Shown here: in pieces, positions 1-6,007 of the stretch
Layout of the letters: the number at the start of each line of letters is the position of its first letter
Numbering within the stretch: the stretch's first letter is position 1
Origin: an uncultured Ideonella sp.
Lineage (GTDB): Bacteria > Pseudomonadota > Gammaproteobacteria > Burkholderiales > Burkholderiaceae
Reading direction: 5' to 3'
NCBI GenBank assembly: GCA_946479475.1
Contig: CAMLGG010000095.1
Location: 1-17,262, forward strand
Length of the DNA: 17,262 bases
Notes under the pieces: generated by a model
Told to the model about the DNA's origin: nothing
Databases searched by the model: none
The model's input: the letters and a program-made list of their open reading frames with translations, nothing else
Position numbers and translations under genes: made by a program

Positions 1-2
1 CG

Positions 3-239
3 GAGGTGCTGCGCAGGGGCGAGAAGCAGGGGCACTTCGGCCTGGGCGGCATGCGCGAGCGCGCCGAGCTCGTCGGCGGCAGGCTCAGCGTCCGCAGCAG
101 CCCGGGCGCGGGAACGGAAGTGGAGTTCGTGGTGCCCGCCTCGAGGGCGTACAGCGGGCGGGCGGCCGCGAGGGCGGGGAGGCTGCGCAGCCTCTTCTCG
201 CGCGGCGAGAGCAGCGAGCGGGCCGGCGAGTCGAGCTGA
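3..239 (+). CDS. Sensor histidine kinase, C-terminal end (partial)
   Basis: The reading frame is open from the left edge and ends at TGA 237-239, so only the last 78 codons or so are visible. The visible start contains GHFGLGGMRERAE, which matches the G2-box region of the HATPase_c domain in NarX/DegS-type kinases (HisKA_3 class), where a GL.GM.ER motif is characteristic. It is followed by a strand ending in EVEFVVPA, the usual end of the ATPase fold. A tail of about 30 residues rich in Arg, Ser and Ala follows and has no recognisable domain. A GTG at position 6 is in frame but falls inside the ATPase domain and is not a real start. The gene converges on flgF with only 12 bases between the stop codons, and I see no terminator there. 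Partners and signal are unknown because the sensory part is missing. Confidence 0.8.
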   Translation, partial: EVLRRGEKQGHFGLGGMRERAELVGGRLSVRSSPGAGTEVEFVVPASRAYSGRAAARAGRLRSLFSRGESSERAGESS

Positions 240-251
240 GAGGCGCGGCGG

Positions 252-986
252 TCAGCCGTTCGCCGAGAGCAGCTTCGCGGCCGTCTGCTCCTGCCGCTCC
301 GAAGTCTGGATGAGCTTCATCTGGTGCTCGAACTGGCGCGCGGCCGAGATCATCGCGACCATGGTCTCGACCGGGCTGACGTTGGAGCCTTCGAGCACGC
401 CGTCCTGCAGGCGGGCGTTCGGATCGGCGGCAAGGTCGCCGTTGGCGGAGCGGAAAAGGCCGTCGGTGCCGCGCTGCAACTGGTTGTCGGCCTCGGGGGT
501 GACCATCTTCAGCTTGCCGATGGACTGCGGCTTGCCACCCTCGACCGTCGCGCTGACCGTGCCGTCCGGGGCGATCTGCACCTCGGCGCGGTTGGGCACG
601 GTGATCGGGCCGCCGTCGCCCAGCACCTGCAGGCCGTTGCGCGTCACCAGCAGGCCTTCGGCGTTGACCTCCAGCGAGCCGGCGCGGGTGTAGGCCTCGG
701 TGCCGTCCAGGCCCTGCACCGAGAGCCAGGAGTTGCCCTTCATCGCCACGTCGAGGTTGCGGCCGGTGGGCTGCGCGGCGCCGGCTTCGGACTTGTAGCC
801 GACGGTGGTCTCCAGCGCGTAGACGCGGGTGGAGGCGCCATCGCCACGGACCGGCACCGCGCGGAACGCGGCCAGCTCCTCCCGGAAGCCGGTGGTCGAG
901 GCGTTGGCCAGGTTGTGCGCGAGCACGTCCTGGCGCGTCATCGCCGCCTTCGCGCCGGCCATCGAGAGGTAGATCATGCGGTCCAT
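252..986 (-). CDS. flgF: Flagellar basal-body rod protein FlgF (proximal rod)
   Basis: FlgF is a rod subunit exported by the flagellar type III apparatus; it polymerises in the periplasm between FlgB/FlgC and FlgG. The 244-residue protein has the N-terminal rod signature (LAHNLANASTTGFREE near residues 23-38), a central GNSWLSVQ stretch equivalent to the GNGFF segment of FlgG/FlgE, and the C-terminal Flg_bbr_C motif (LEGSNVSPVETMVAMI). Length is normal for the family. It is the last gene of the minus-strand flgBCDEF run, 46 bases after flgE. GAGGA lies about 7 bases before the chosen ATG at 986. A second in-frame ATG lies three codons later. In most relatives flgG follows directly; here it does not, and flgG lies about 5 kb away on the opposite strand. 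Confidence 0.95.
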   Translation of the reverse strand: MDRMIYLSMAGAKAAMTRQDVLAHNLANASTTGFREELAAFRAVPVRGDGASTRVYALETTVGYKSEAGAAQPTGRNLDVAMKGNSWLSVQGLDGTEAYTRAGSLEVNAEGLLVTRNGLQVLGDGGPITVPNRAEVQIAPDGTVSATVEGGKPQSIGKLKMVTPEADNQLQRGTDGLFRSANGDLAADPNARLQDGVLEGSNVSPVETMVAMISAARQFEHQMKLIQTSERQEQTAAKLLSANG

Positions 987-1032
987 GGCGGGTCCTCAGT
1001 TCAGTCGTCGACGAGGGCGATTCAGGGCTTGA

Positions 1033-2286
1033 TCAGCGGAGGTTGACCAGCGTCTGCATCACCTGGTCCATCGTCTTTATCGTCTGCGCGTTGGCCTGGT
1101 AGTTGCGCTGCGCGGTGATCATGTTGACCAGCTCGCCGGTCAGGTCGACGTTGGACTCCTCCAGCGCGCCGGCTTGCAGGGCACCGAAGGCCCCCGAGGA
1201 AGGCGTGCCGAGAATGGGATCGCCGGAGGCGTAGCTCGAGCGCCAGCCGTTGCCGCCCAGGGCCTGCAGGCCCTGCGGGTTGCGGAAGTTGGCCAGCTGC
1301 ACCTGGCCGCAGGGCTTGGTCTGGCCGTTGGTGTAGCGCGCCATGACGACCCCCGAGGCGTCGAAGGTGATGCCCGACAGCGAGCCGGCCGAGTAGCCGT
1401 CCTGCCCCAGGTCGGTGACCGCGAAGTTGGCCTTGTACTGGGTCGAGCCGTCGAAGTTCAGCGCGACGCCCTGGATGGCCAGGGTCTCGACGCCGTTGGC
1501 GTCGGTGGTGGCCGGCACGTCGAGCGTGTTGGCGGTGGAGGTGAAGGTCGAGCCGTCGGCGCTGAAGTTCAGCGTGGTGACCGGCTGGGGGTCGGCATCG
1601 GTGCCGCCGATCGTGTGGCCGTTGGCGGTGGCGAACACGTCCCAGGAGTCGGTCGCCGTCTTCTGGAAGTAGTAGCTCAGCGTGACCGGCGCGCCCTTGG
1701 CGTCGTAGACGGTCATCTCGGTCGCCTCGGAGTAGGTGGCGGCGTCGGTGAAGTCGATGCGCGGCGACTGGGTGGCGATCACGTCGTCGCCCGAGTCGAG
1801 GTTCATCTCCAGGTCGATCGAGGTCGTGGCGGCCGGCGAGATGCCGGCGGTCGGCAGGGTCAGCGGCACCGCGGCGCCCGGCTGGATGGTGCCGCTGCCG
1901 TCGGCCTGGTAGCCCATGAGCTTGGAGCCGGCGTTGTTGACGATGTAGCCGTTCTGGTCGACCTTGAACTGGCCGTTGCGGCTGTAGCTGATCGACCCGC
2001 TGGTGTCCGTCAGCTGGAAGAAGCCCGCGCCGTTGAGGGCGAGGTCCATCGGGTTCTCGGTCGCGGTGATGCCGCCCTGGGTGAACTGCTGGGCCACCGA
2101 GGCCAGCGTGACGCCGATGCCGATCTGGTTCGTGCCGGCGCCGTTGAGCGCCGAGGCGTACATGTCGGCGAACTCGGCGCGCGAGCCCTTGGCGCCGTAG
2201 GTGTTGGCGTTGGCGATGTTGTTGCCGATCACCTCCAGGCTCTTGGACGTGGTGTTCAAGCCTGAAAGACCTTGCTGGAAGCTCAT
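1033..2286 (-). CDS. flgE: Flagellar hook protein FlgE
   Basis: FlgE polymerises into the curved hook, the universal joint between rod and filament. The 417-residue sequence begins MSFQQGLSGLNTTSKSLEVI, followed by the rod/hook motif GNNIANANTYGAKGSRAEF and a GAGFFQL segment near residue 87. A large variable middle (FlgE D1/D2 type, about residues 150-300) follows, then the C-terminal signature LEESNVDLTGELVNMI with an amphipathic helix that packs in the core of the tube. AGGAGC lies about 7 bases before the ATG. It lies between flgD and flgF in the minus-strand run, with 52 bases to flgD. One oddity is a single cysteine at residue 326 (KPCGQV), since exported axial proteins normally lack cysteine. 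Confidence 0.97.
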   Translation of the reverse strand: MSFQQGLSGLNTTSKSLEVIGNNIANANTYGAKGSRAEFADMYASALNGAGTNQIGIGVTLASVAQQFTQGGITATENPMDLALNGAGFFQLTDTSGSISYSRNGQFKVDQNGYIVNNAGSKLMGYQADGSGTIQPGAAVPLTLPTAGISPAATTSIDLEMNLDSGDDVIATQSPRIDFTDAATYSEATEMTVYDAKGAPVTLSYYFQKTATDSWDVFATANGHTIGGTDADPQPVTTLNFSADGSTFTSTANTLDVPATTDANGVETLAIQGVALNFDGSTQYKANFAVTDLGQDGYSAGSLSGITFDASGVVMARYTNGQTKPCGQVQLANFRNPQGLQALGGNGWRSSYASGDPILGTPSSGAFGALQAGALEESNVDLTGELVNMITAQRNYQANAQTIKTMDQVMQTLVNLR

Positions 2287-2338
2287 GGGTTGCTCCTGGG
2301 CGGAATCGCGGGGGTGGAGGTGAAGGGAAGGGGCGTGT

Positions 2339-2980
2339 TCAGAGGAAGGCCCAGACGGCGTCGTAGGCCACCCGGTCGCCGTTGGCCAGCTCGAGGGCCA
2401 GCGTGTCGCCGAAGGTGCTCACGGCCTGGATGCGCTGGTGCTGCAGGGCCATGCTCTCGACCGCCGTCGTGCCGTTGGTGGCGGTGACCTTGAAGGTCAG
2501 GGCGGAGTTCTTGTAGCTGTCCGGAACGGCGTAGCTGAAGTCGTGGCGGCCGGCTTCGAGGTCGGTCAGGTCGACGGTGCCGATGGTGGTGCCGGCGGCG
2601 TTCTGGATCTCGACCTTGACGTTCTTGGCGGCGCCCGACAGCTCGAAGCCGCCGTCGCCGGTGCCGTCGGTGACGCGCAGCGAGTTGCCTTCGACGGCCA
2701 CGTCGCGGCCGATGAGCGCGGCGCTCTGCATCGCCTGCAGCTGCACGAACTGGCTGTTCAGCCCGTTGACCGTGGTGTTGAGCTTCTCCAGACCCGAGAC
2801 GGTGCTGATCTGCGCCATCTGGGTGGTGACCTGCGCGTTGTCCATCGGGTTCAACGGGTCCTGGTTCTGCATCTGCGCGACCAGCAGCTTCATGAAGCGG
2901 TCGGATTGCTCGCTGGCGCTGGTCGCGCTGTTGCTGACCTGGCTGCTGGTGGTGGTGTCGTTGACGCCGCTGACGCTCAT
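2339..2980 (-). CDS. flgD: Flagellar hook-capping protein FlgD
   Basis: FlgD forms the temporary scaffold at the tip of the growing hook and guides FlgE assembly. FlgK later replaces it. The 213-residue protein has a flexible Ser/Thr-rich N-terminus used for export, then the conserved FlgD_N core FMKLLVAQMQNQDPLNPMDN (about residues 29-48) followed by FVQLQAMQSAALIGRDVAV. The C-terminal half is a Tudor-like/FlgD Ig-like region (FELSGAAKNVKVEI through GRHDFSY), ending in short strands. Length is typical. AGGACC lies about 8 bases before the ATG at 2980. It is transcribed between flgC (33-base gap) and flgE. Confidence 0.95.
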   Translation of the reverse strand: MSVSGVNDTTTSSQVSNSATSASEQSDRFMKLLVAQMQNQDPLNPMDNAQVTTQMAQISTVSGLEKLNTTVNGLNSQFVQLQAMQSAALIGRDVAVEGNSLRVTDGTGDGGFELSGAAKNVKVEIQNAAGTTIGTVDLTDLEAGRHDFSYAVPDSYKNSALTFKVTATNGTTAVESMALQHQRIQAVSTFGDTLALELANGDRVAYDAVWAFL

Positions 2981-3013
2981 GGGTGGGTCCTAGGCTGCAG
3001 GTGTGAAAGCAGG

Positions 3014-3460
3014 TCAGCCCTGGCCCAGCTGCAGCGTCTTCTGCAGCAGGGTCTTGGCGGTGTTCATCACCTCGATGTTGTTCTGGTAGGAACGCGAGGC
3101 CGAGATCATGTTGACCATCTCCTCCACCGGGTTGACGTTGCTGAAGGTCACGTAGCCCTCGGCGTCGGCGGCGGGGTGGCCGGGCATGTGCACGCGGCGA
3201 CCCGGGGTCTGGTCTTCGCTGATGGTCGACACGCGCACGCCGGCGCTGCCGTCCACCGGATTGCCGGGGTCGCCCGAGGCGACGCTGCCCGAGGCGCCCA
3301 TCAGCACGGTCTGGAAGACGACCTGGCGCGCCTTGTAGGCCTGGCCGTCCGGGCCGGCCACGCTGTCGGCGTTGGCCAGGTTGGAGGCGACGACGTTGAG
3401 GCGCTGGCTTTGCGCAGAAACGGCGCTGCCCGAAATGTCGAAGACCTTGAACATGCTCAT
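3014..3460 (-). CDS. flgC: Flagellar basal-body rod protein FlgC
   Basis: FlgC is a proximal rod subunit. The 148-residue sequence contains the N-terminal motif [14 protein letters not shown] (about residues 20-33) and the C-terminal Flg_bbr_C motif [20 protein letters not shown] (about residues 109-128), typical of FlgC. It is about 10 residues longer than the enterobacterial protein, with extra residues around [18 protein letters not shown]. There are two nearby ATG codons (MSM). The upstream one at 3460 is chosen because GAGGGGC lies about 5 bases before it. A stable hairpin occupies the transcript just upstream of this ribosome-binding site (3485-3517). Confidence 0.95.
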   Translation of the reverse strand: MSMFKVFDISGSAVSAQSQRLNVVASNLANADSVAGPDGQAYKARQVVFQTVLMGASGSVASGDPGNPVDGSAGVRVSTISEDQTPGRRVHMPGHPAADAEGYVTFSNVNPVEEMVNMISASRSYQNNIEVMNTAKTLLQKTLQLGQG

Positions 3461-3484
3461 GTCTGCCCCTCGTCCGTCGAGTAC

Positions 3485-3517
3485 GCCGGCCGATCCCCCG
3501 AGGGGATGCGGGCCGGC
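3485..3517 (-). promoter_or_regulatory. Hairpin in the flgB-flgC intergenic RNA
   Basis: A two-part inverted repeat is visible. The outer stem is GCCGGCC (3485-3491) with GGCCGGC (3511-3517), and the inner stem is ATCCCC (3493-3498) with GGGGAT (3502-3507) around a three-base loop. In the minus-strand transcript it ends about 25 bases before the flgC start codon. There is no U-tract, so it is a poor terminator. It could stabilise a processed end or modulate flgC translation. The structure is seen; the role is inference. Confidence 0.5.
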
Positions 3518-3570
3518 TCCGGAGCGGCCGCGCGCTCGGCCCGCTCAGTGCTTGTCGTCACCTTCATGGC

Positions 3571-4008
3571 TTATCCCTGGCTCGGGCTCTTCATGGCATC
3601 GAGCATCTCGCGGACGTGGCCATTGATGAAGCGCAGCGTGGCCTCGTACTTGACCGAGTTCTCGGCGAAGCTGGCGCGCTCGCGGTCCATGTCGACGCTG
3701 TTGCTGTCGAGGTTGGTCTGGCTGGGCGTCGCGTAGCGCAAGGCGGCTTCGGTGGCGCTCACGCCGCCGGGCAGGGCCATGTGGCCGGCCTGGGTAGTGG
3801 CCATCTGGGCCATCTGGGCCATCTGCGCGGCACCCGGGAGCTGGTTCGTCGCAGCCTTGAGGGCGGCGGAGAAGTCCAGGTCCCTGGCCTGGTAGCCGGG
3901 GGTGTCCGCGTTGGCGATGTTGCTCGCGATCACGCGCTGCCTTTCGGCGCGCAGCGTCAGCGCCTGGGCTTGGAAGTCCAGCGTGCTGGTCAGGCGGTTG
4001 ACGTTCAT
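3571..4008 (-). CDS. flgB: Flagellar basal-body rod protein FlgB
   Basis: FlgB is the rod subunit closest to the export gate/MS-ring. The 145-residue protein starts MNVNRLTSTLDFQAQALTLR, has the rod signature IASNIANADTPGYQARDLDF (about residues 28-47), and ends with SFAENSVKYEATLRFINGH, the usual FlgB C-terminal helix. It is the first gene of the minus-strand run, divergent from flgA across a 161-base control region. The gap to flgC is unusually long (110 bases) and holds a hairpin. A short in-frame tandem repeat gives QMAQMAQMA in the variable middle. The start at 4008 is preceded by weak purines only (GAAGGCCCGAA on the coding strand), so the start rests mainly on alignment with the family N-terminus. 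Confidence 0.95.
   Translation of the reverse strand: MNVNRLTSTLDFQAQALTLRAERQRVIASNIANADTPGYQARDLDFSAALKAATNQLPGAAQMAQMAQMATTQAGHMALPGGVSATEAALRYATPSQTNLDSNSVDMDRERASFAENSVKYEATLRFINGHVREMLDAMKSPSQG
3801..3827. repeat. Three-copy 9-base tandem repeat inside flgB
   Basis: The unit CCATCTGGG (plus strand) occurs at 3801-3809 and 3810-3818, with a degenerate third copy at 3819-3827. It is in frame with flgB and encodes repeated Met-Ala-Gln. Being a multiple of three, copy-number change would lengthen or shorten the variable loop of FlgB without a frameshift. Confidence 0.7.
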
Positions 4009-4169
4009 TTCGGGCCTTCAGTTCGGTGGCGGCGGGTCCGATAACCAGACGTAACGCCGCGTTCGCCGATTGTGGAAGTCGGCCTGGGCGCCAAAGGGCC
4101 GAATAGGGCCCCCCGCGGCCCGCATTTCCCTTCCTCGGCGGGGTGCCGGCCTGCCTACAGTCGCAGGCC
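4009..4169. promoter_or_regulatory. Divergent flgB/flgA control region
   Basis: This 161-base gap separates the divergent flgB and flgA genes, so it should hold promoters for both runs. I see no convincing FliA (TAAA-N15-GCCGATAA) or sigma-54 (TGGC-N8-TGC) site on either strand. It contains GGCCGAATAGGGCC (4097-4110), whose complement reads CTATTCGG, the same 8 bases found upstream of flgG. Twelve bases on lies GCATTTCCC. This pair loosely resembles the inverted AATAGCG/CGCTATT half-sites of enterobacterial FlhDC boxes, which would fit a class II flagellar promoter. The FlhDC reading is inference from weak similarity. Confidence 0.4.
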
Positions 4170-4922
4170 ATGAGCTCCCCTCACGCCCCGATCGCGCGCG
4201 CCCCTGCCCAGGCCGGCCTGGCGGCCATCGCCATCGCCCTGTCGGGCGCCGGCGCAGCCTGGGGCCAGCAGGCGGGCGCGCCAGCCGGATCCGACCTGGC
4301 GGCCGTCAGCGCCCAGGTGCAGCAGATGGCCCGCGACAGCGCCGGCCGAGCCGGGATGGCCCAGGCCCGCATCGAGGTCGAGGTCGGCAGCCTGGATCCC
4401 CGCCTGAAGCTCGCGCCCTGCCAGCGCATCGAGCCCTATCTGCCGCCCGGCCTGCCGGTCTGGGGGCGCACCCGCATCGGCCTGAAGTGCACGCAAGGCG
4501 AAAAGGCCTGGAACGTGACGATGCCGGTGACGGTGCATGTCTTCGCCCGCTCGCTCGTCACCCAGGCCGCCCTGCCGGCCGGCACGGTGCTGGCGCCGGA
4601 GCATTTCACCGAGGCCGAGGTCGACCTGGCCGCCGCGCCCGGCCTGCCCATCGCCCAGCCCGGCCTCGCGGTCGGACGCACGCTGGCCCGCTCTCTCGCG
4701 GCCGGCAGCGCGCTGCGCCAGGCCGATCTCAAGGCGCGGCAGTTCTTCGCGGCCGGCGAGACCGTGCGGGTCATCGCGGCAGGCCAGGGCTGGCAGGTGG
4801 TCACCGAAGCCCAGGCCCTGAATCCCGGCCTGGAGGGCCAGACCGTGCGTTTGCGCACCGAATCGGGCCGGATGCTGCAGGGCCGGGCGGTGGCCGACCG
4901 GCAGGTGGAGGTCCTCTTGTGA
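4170..4922 (+). CDS. flgA: Flagella P-ring formation chaperone FlgA
   Basis: FlgA is a periplasmic chaperone that helps FlgI assemble into the P-ring. From ATG 4170 the 250-residue product has a signal peptide (Arg-containing start, then a hydrophobic GLAAIAIALSGAGAAWG stretch, with cleavage probably near residue 32). The FlgA_N part carries the two conserved cysteines C84 (LAPCQRIEPY) and C107 (IGLKCTQGE) expected to form a disulfide. A C-terminal SAF/FlgA domain follows (VRVIAAGQGWQVVTEAQAL, then VRLRTESGRMLQGRAV). A GTG at 4143 is a possible earlier start but would push the signal peptide inward, so the ATG is preferred; neither has a strong ribosome-binding site. It is divergent from flgB and 106 bases before flgM. 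Confidence 0.93.
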   Translation: MSSPHAPIARAPAQAGLAAIAIALSGAGAAWGQQAGAPAGSDLAAVSAQVQQMARDSAGRAGMAQARIEVEVGSLDPRLKLAPCQRIEPYLPPGLPVWGRTRIGLKCTQGEKAWNVTMPVTVHVFARSLVTQAALPAGTVLAPEHFTEAEVDLAAAPGLPIAQPGLAVGRTLARSLAAGSALRQADLKARQFFAAGETVRVIAAGQGWQVVTEAQALNPGLEGQTVRLRTESGRMLQGRAVADRQVEVLL

Positions 4923-4941
4923 GCCCCATCGAAAATAGTTC

Positions 4942-4968
4942 TAAAGTTGGAGCGAAAGGCTCCGAAAC
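4942..4968 (+). promoter_or_regulatory. Sigma-28 (FliA) promoter for flgM
   Basis: TAAAGTTG (4942-4949), an 11-base spacer and TCCGAAAC (4961-4968) match the FliA consensus TAAAGTTT-N11-GCCGATAA at 7 of 8 and 5 of 8 positions with exact spacing. It lies 60 bases before the flgM start codon. A class III promoter for the anti-sigma factor is well known in Salmonella and gives a feedback loop, which supports the call. Confidence 0.75.
4949..4963. promoter_or_regulatory. Dyad GGAGC-N5-GCTCC in the flgM promoter spacer
   Basis: A perfect 5-base inverted repeat (GGAGC 4949-4953, GCTCC 4959-4963) lies between and slightly overlaps the -35 and -10 elements of the flgM promoter. This is where a repressor site could sit, but it may be chance in such GC-rich DNA. 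Confidence 0.3.
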
Positions 4969-5028
4969 CCGATCCATGCCGAAAGGGTTTGTTCACGGCC
5001 CGGCATCGGCGCAGGATAGGAGAGCATC

Positions 5029-5328
5029 ATGAAAATCGGTTCGCTGGATCCCAAGAGCGCGGTGGCGCCGATGCAGAACGATCGCAAGTCGGCCGGTGCC
5101 GACAAGTCGGGCAGCACGGCCAGCGCGGCCGAGCCGAGCGCGACCGTGCAGATCTCGAGCGCGGCCAGCCTGATGAGCAGCGCGGATGCCGACGGCACCT
5201 TCGACGCCGAGAAGGTCCAGCGCATGGCCCAGGCCATCCGCGACGGCAAGTTCGAGGTCAATGCCGACGCCATCGCCGACAAGCTCATCGCCAACACGCA
5301 AGAGCTGTTGCGCAAGTACTCGTCGTGA
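5029..5328 (+). CDS. flgM: Anti-sigma-28 factor FlgM
   Basis: FlgM binds FliA (sigma-28) in the cytoplasm and blocks late flagellar genes until the finished hook exports it. The 99-residue protein has a disordered, Ser/Ala/Lys-rich N-terminal half, as expected for the exported part. The sigma-binding C-terminal half follows (VQISSAASLM, then FDAEKVQRMAQAIRDGKFEV and ADAIADKLIANTQELL), the standard FlgM pattern. AGGAGAG lies about 6 bases before the ATG. It is preceded by its own FliA-type promoter (4942-4968) and followed after 106 bases by the flgN-like gene. Length matches the family (about 90-100 residues). Confidence 0.95.
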   Translation: MKIGSLDPKSAVAPMQNDRKSAGADKSGSTASAAEPSATVQISSAASLMSSADADGTFDAEKVQRMAQAIRDGKFEVNADAIADKLIANTQELLRKYSS

Positions 5329-5330
5329 AG

Positions 5331-5352
5331 CCGCCGGGCCGCTGACCGGCGG
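5331..5352 (+). promoter_or_regulatory. Hairpin just after flgM
   Basis: CCGCCGG (5331-5337) pairs with CCGGCGG (5346-5352) across an 8-base loop, two bases after the flgM stop codon. No T-tract follows, so it is unlikely to be a full terminator. It could lower transcription of, or protect, the flgM end relative to flgN. The role is inference. Confidence 0.4.
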
Positions 5353-5434
5353 GCCGCTTGCCCCGATTGCCTGAAGCTTGCCGCCGAGGACCGCGCGGCA
5401 GGCCCCGACTCACCCTGGCCGAACCCGAGGCACC

Positions 5435-5845
5435 ATGCTGAGCTCGCCCGCCGAACAGAACGCGCTGCGCCAGACCTCCGACCTGGAGGCCGCGCTCACC
5501 GCGGTCGAGGCCCGCCTCGCCGAACTGGCCGATGCCCTGAAGCGCCGCGACGCCGACGCGACCGAGGCCGCCTCCACGGCCCTGCACCGCGCCCTCACGC
5601 TGGCCGTCGACCGCTCCACCCAGGCCGCGCGCAGCGGCGGCATGCCCCCGGCGCTGCGCCGCCGCTTGGCGATGGCCGGCGGCCAGGTGGCCGCCCTGCG
5701 CGAGGCCATCGCACGCGCCTCCACCGCCCTCGACAAGTCCATCGAGATCCTGCTGCCCGAGTCATCCACCTCGGCGCCGGCCTCCGGCTACGGCGCCCAG
5801 GGCAACCCCTGGCGGGCCGCGTCCAGCGGCCGGGCAGAGGCCTGA
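5435..5845 (+). CDS. flgN: FlgN-like flagellar export chaperone
   Basis: This is probably FlgN, the cytoplasmic chaperone that delivers FlgK and FlgL to the export gate. The 136-residue product is almost entirely helical and coiled-coil-like (LEAALTAVEARLAELADALK near residues 17-36, a second helical block to about residue 110). It ends in a loose tail with YGAQG, similar to FlgN tails of Burkholderiales as I remember them. The family is poorly conserved, so the call rests mainly on helical make-up, length (usual 130-160) and position behind flgA and flgM. ATG 5435 is chosen because GAGG lies about 4 bases upstream and the preceding in-frame codons are not typical of coding sequence. A terminator follows 18 bases after the stop. 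Confidence 0.7.
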   Translation: MLSSPAEQNALRQTSDLEAALTAVEARLAELADALKRRDADATEAASTALHRALTLAVDRSTQAARSGGMPPALRRRLAMAGGQVAALREAIARASTALDKSIEILLPESSTSAPASGYGAQGNPWRAASSGRAEA

Positions 5846-5862
5846 CCGGCTCGGCCCGATGA

Positions 5863-5893
5863 AACGGCCCGCTTCTGCGGGCCGTTGTTCTTT
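5863..5893 (+). terminator. Intrinsic terminator after flgN
   Basis: A perfect 10-base-pair stem AACGGCCCGC (5863-5872) and GCGGGCCGTT (5877-5886) closes a TTCT loop and is followed by GTTCTTT. It lies 18 bases after the flgN stop and before flgG, so the flgAMN run should end here and flgG needs its own promoter. Confidence 0.85.
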
Positions 5894-5909
5894 CAGCCGC
5901 GGGAAGGGG

Positions 5910-5930
5910 CCGAATCGCCCCGCTATTCGG
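5910..5930. promoter_or_regulatory. Inverted repeat CCGAAT-N9-ATTCGG upstream of flgG
   Basis: CCGAAT (5910-5915) and ATTCGG (5925-5930) form a dyad with a 9-base spacer. The right half reads CGCTATTCGG, and its last eight bases, CTATTCGG, also occur (complemented) in the flgB/flgA control region at 4098-4105. Two flagellar promoter regions sharing this word suggests a common activator site, possibly FlhDC-like. That reading is inference. Confidence 0.4.
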
Positions 5931-5943
5931 AGCCTCGCGATCC

Positions 5944-5970
5944 TCAAGTCCAACGGATCATCCCCGGCAA
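5944..5970 (+). promoter_or_regulatory. Possible FliA-type promoter for flgG
   Basis: TCAAGTCC (5944-5951), an 11-base spacer and CCCGGCAA (5963-5970) have the FliA layout. The -35 resembles the TCAAG form seen outside enterics, but the -10 matches GCCGATAA at only 5 of 8 positions. It lies 37 bases before the flgG start and after the flgN terminator, where a promoter is needed. Confidence 0.35.
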
Positions 5971-6007
5971 GGCCCCTCGTGGGCGCGCAACCCCGCGGGA
6001 GCACCCC

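Noticed and set aside
4009..4169. Sigma-54 promoter between flgB and flgA
   Set aside because: TGGCGC occurs on the minus strand, but no TTGC-like -12 element lies at the right spacing, and the other strand has none.
3545..4171. Alternative minus-strand frame covering flgB
   Set aside because: Translation is Arg/Pro/Gln-rich with no domain; FlgB in the other frame matches its family along its whole length.
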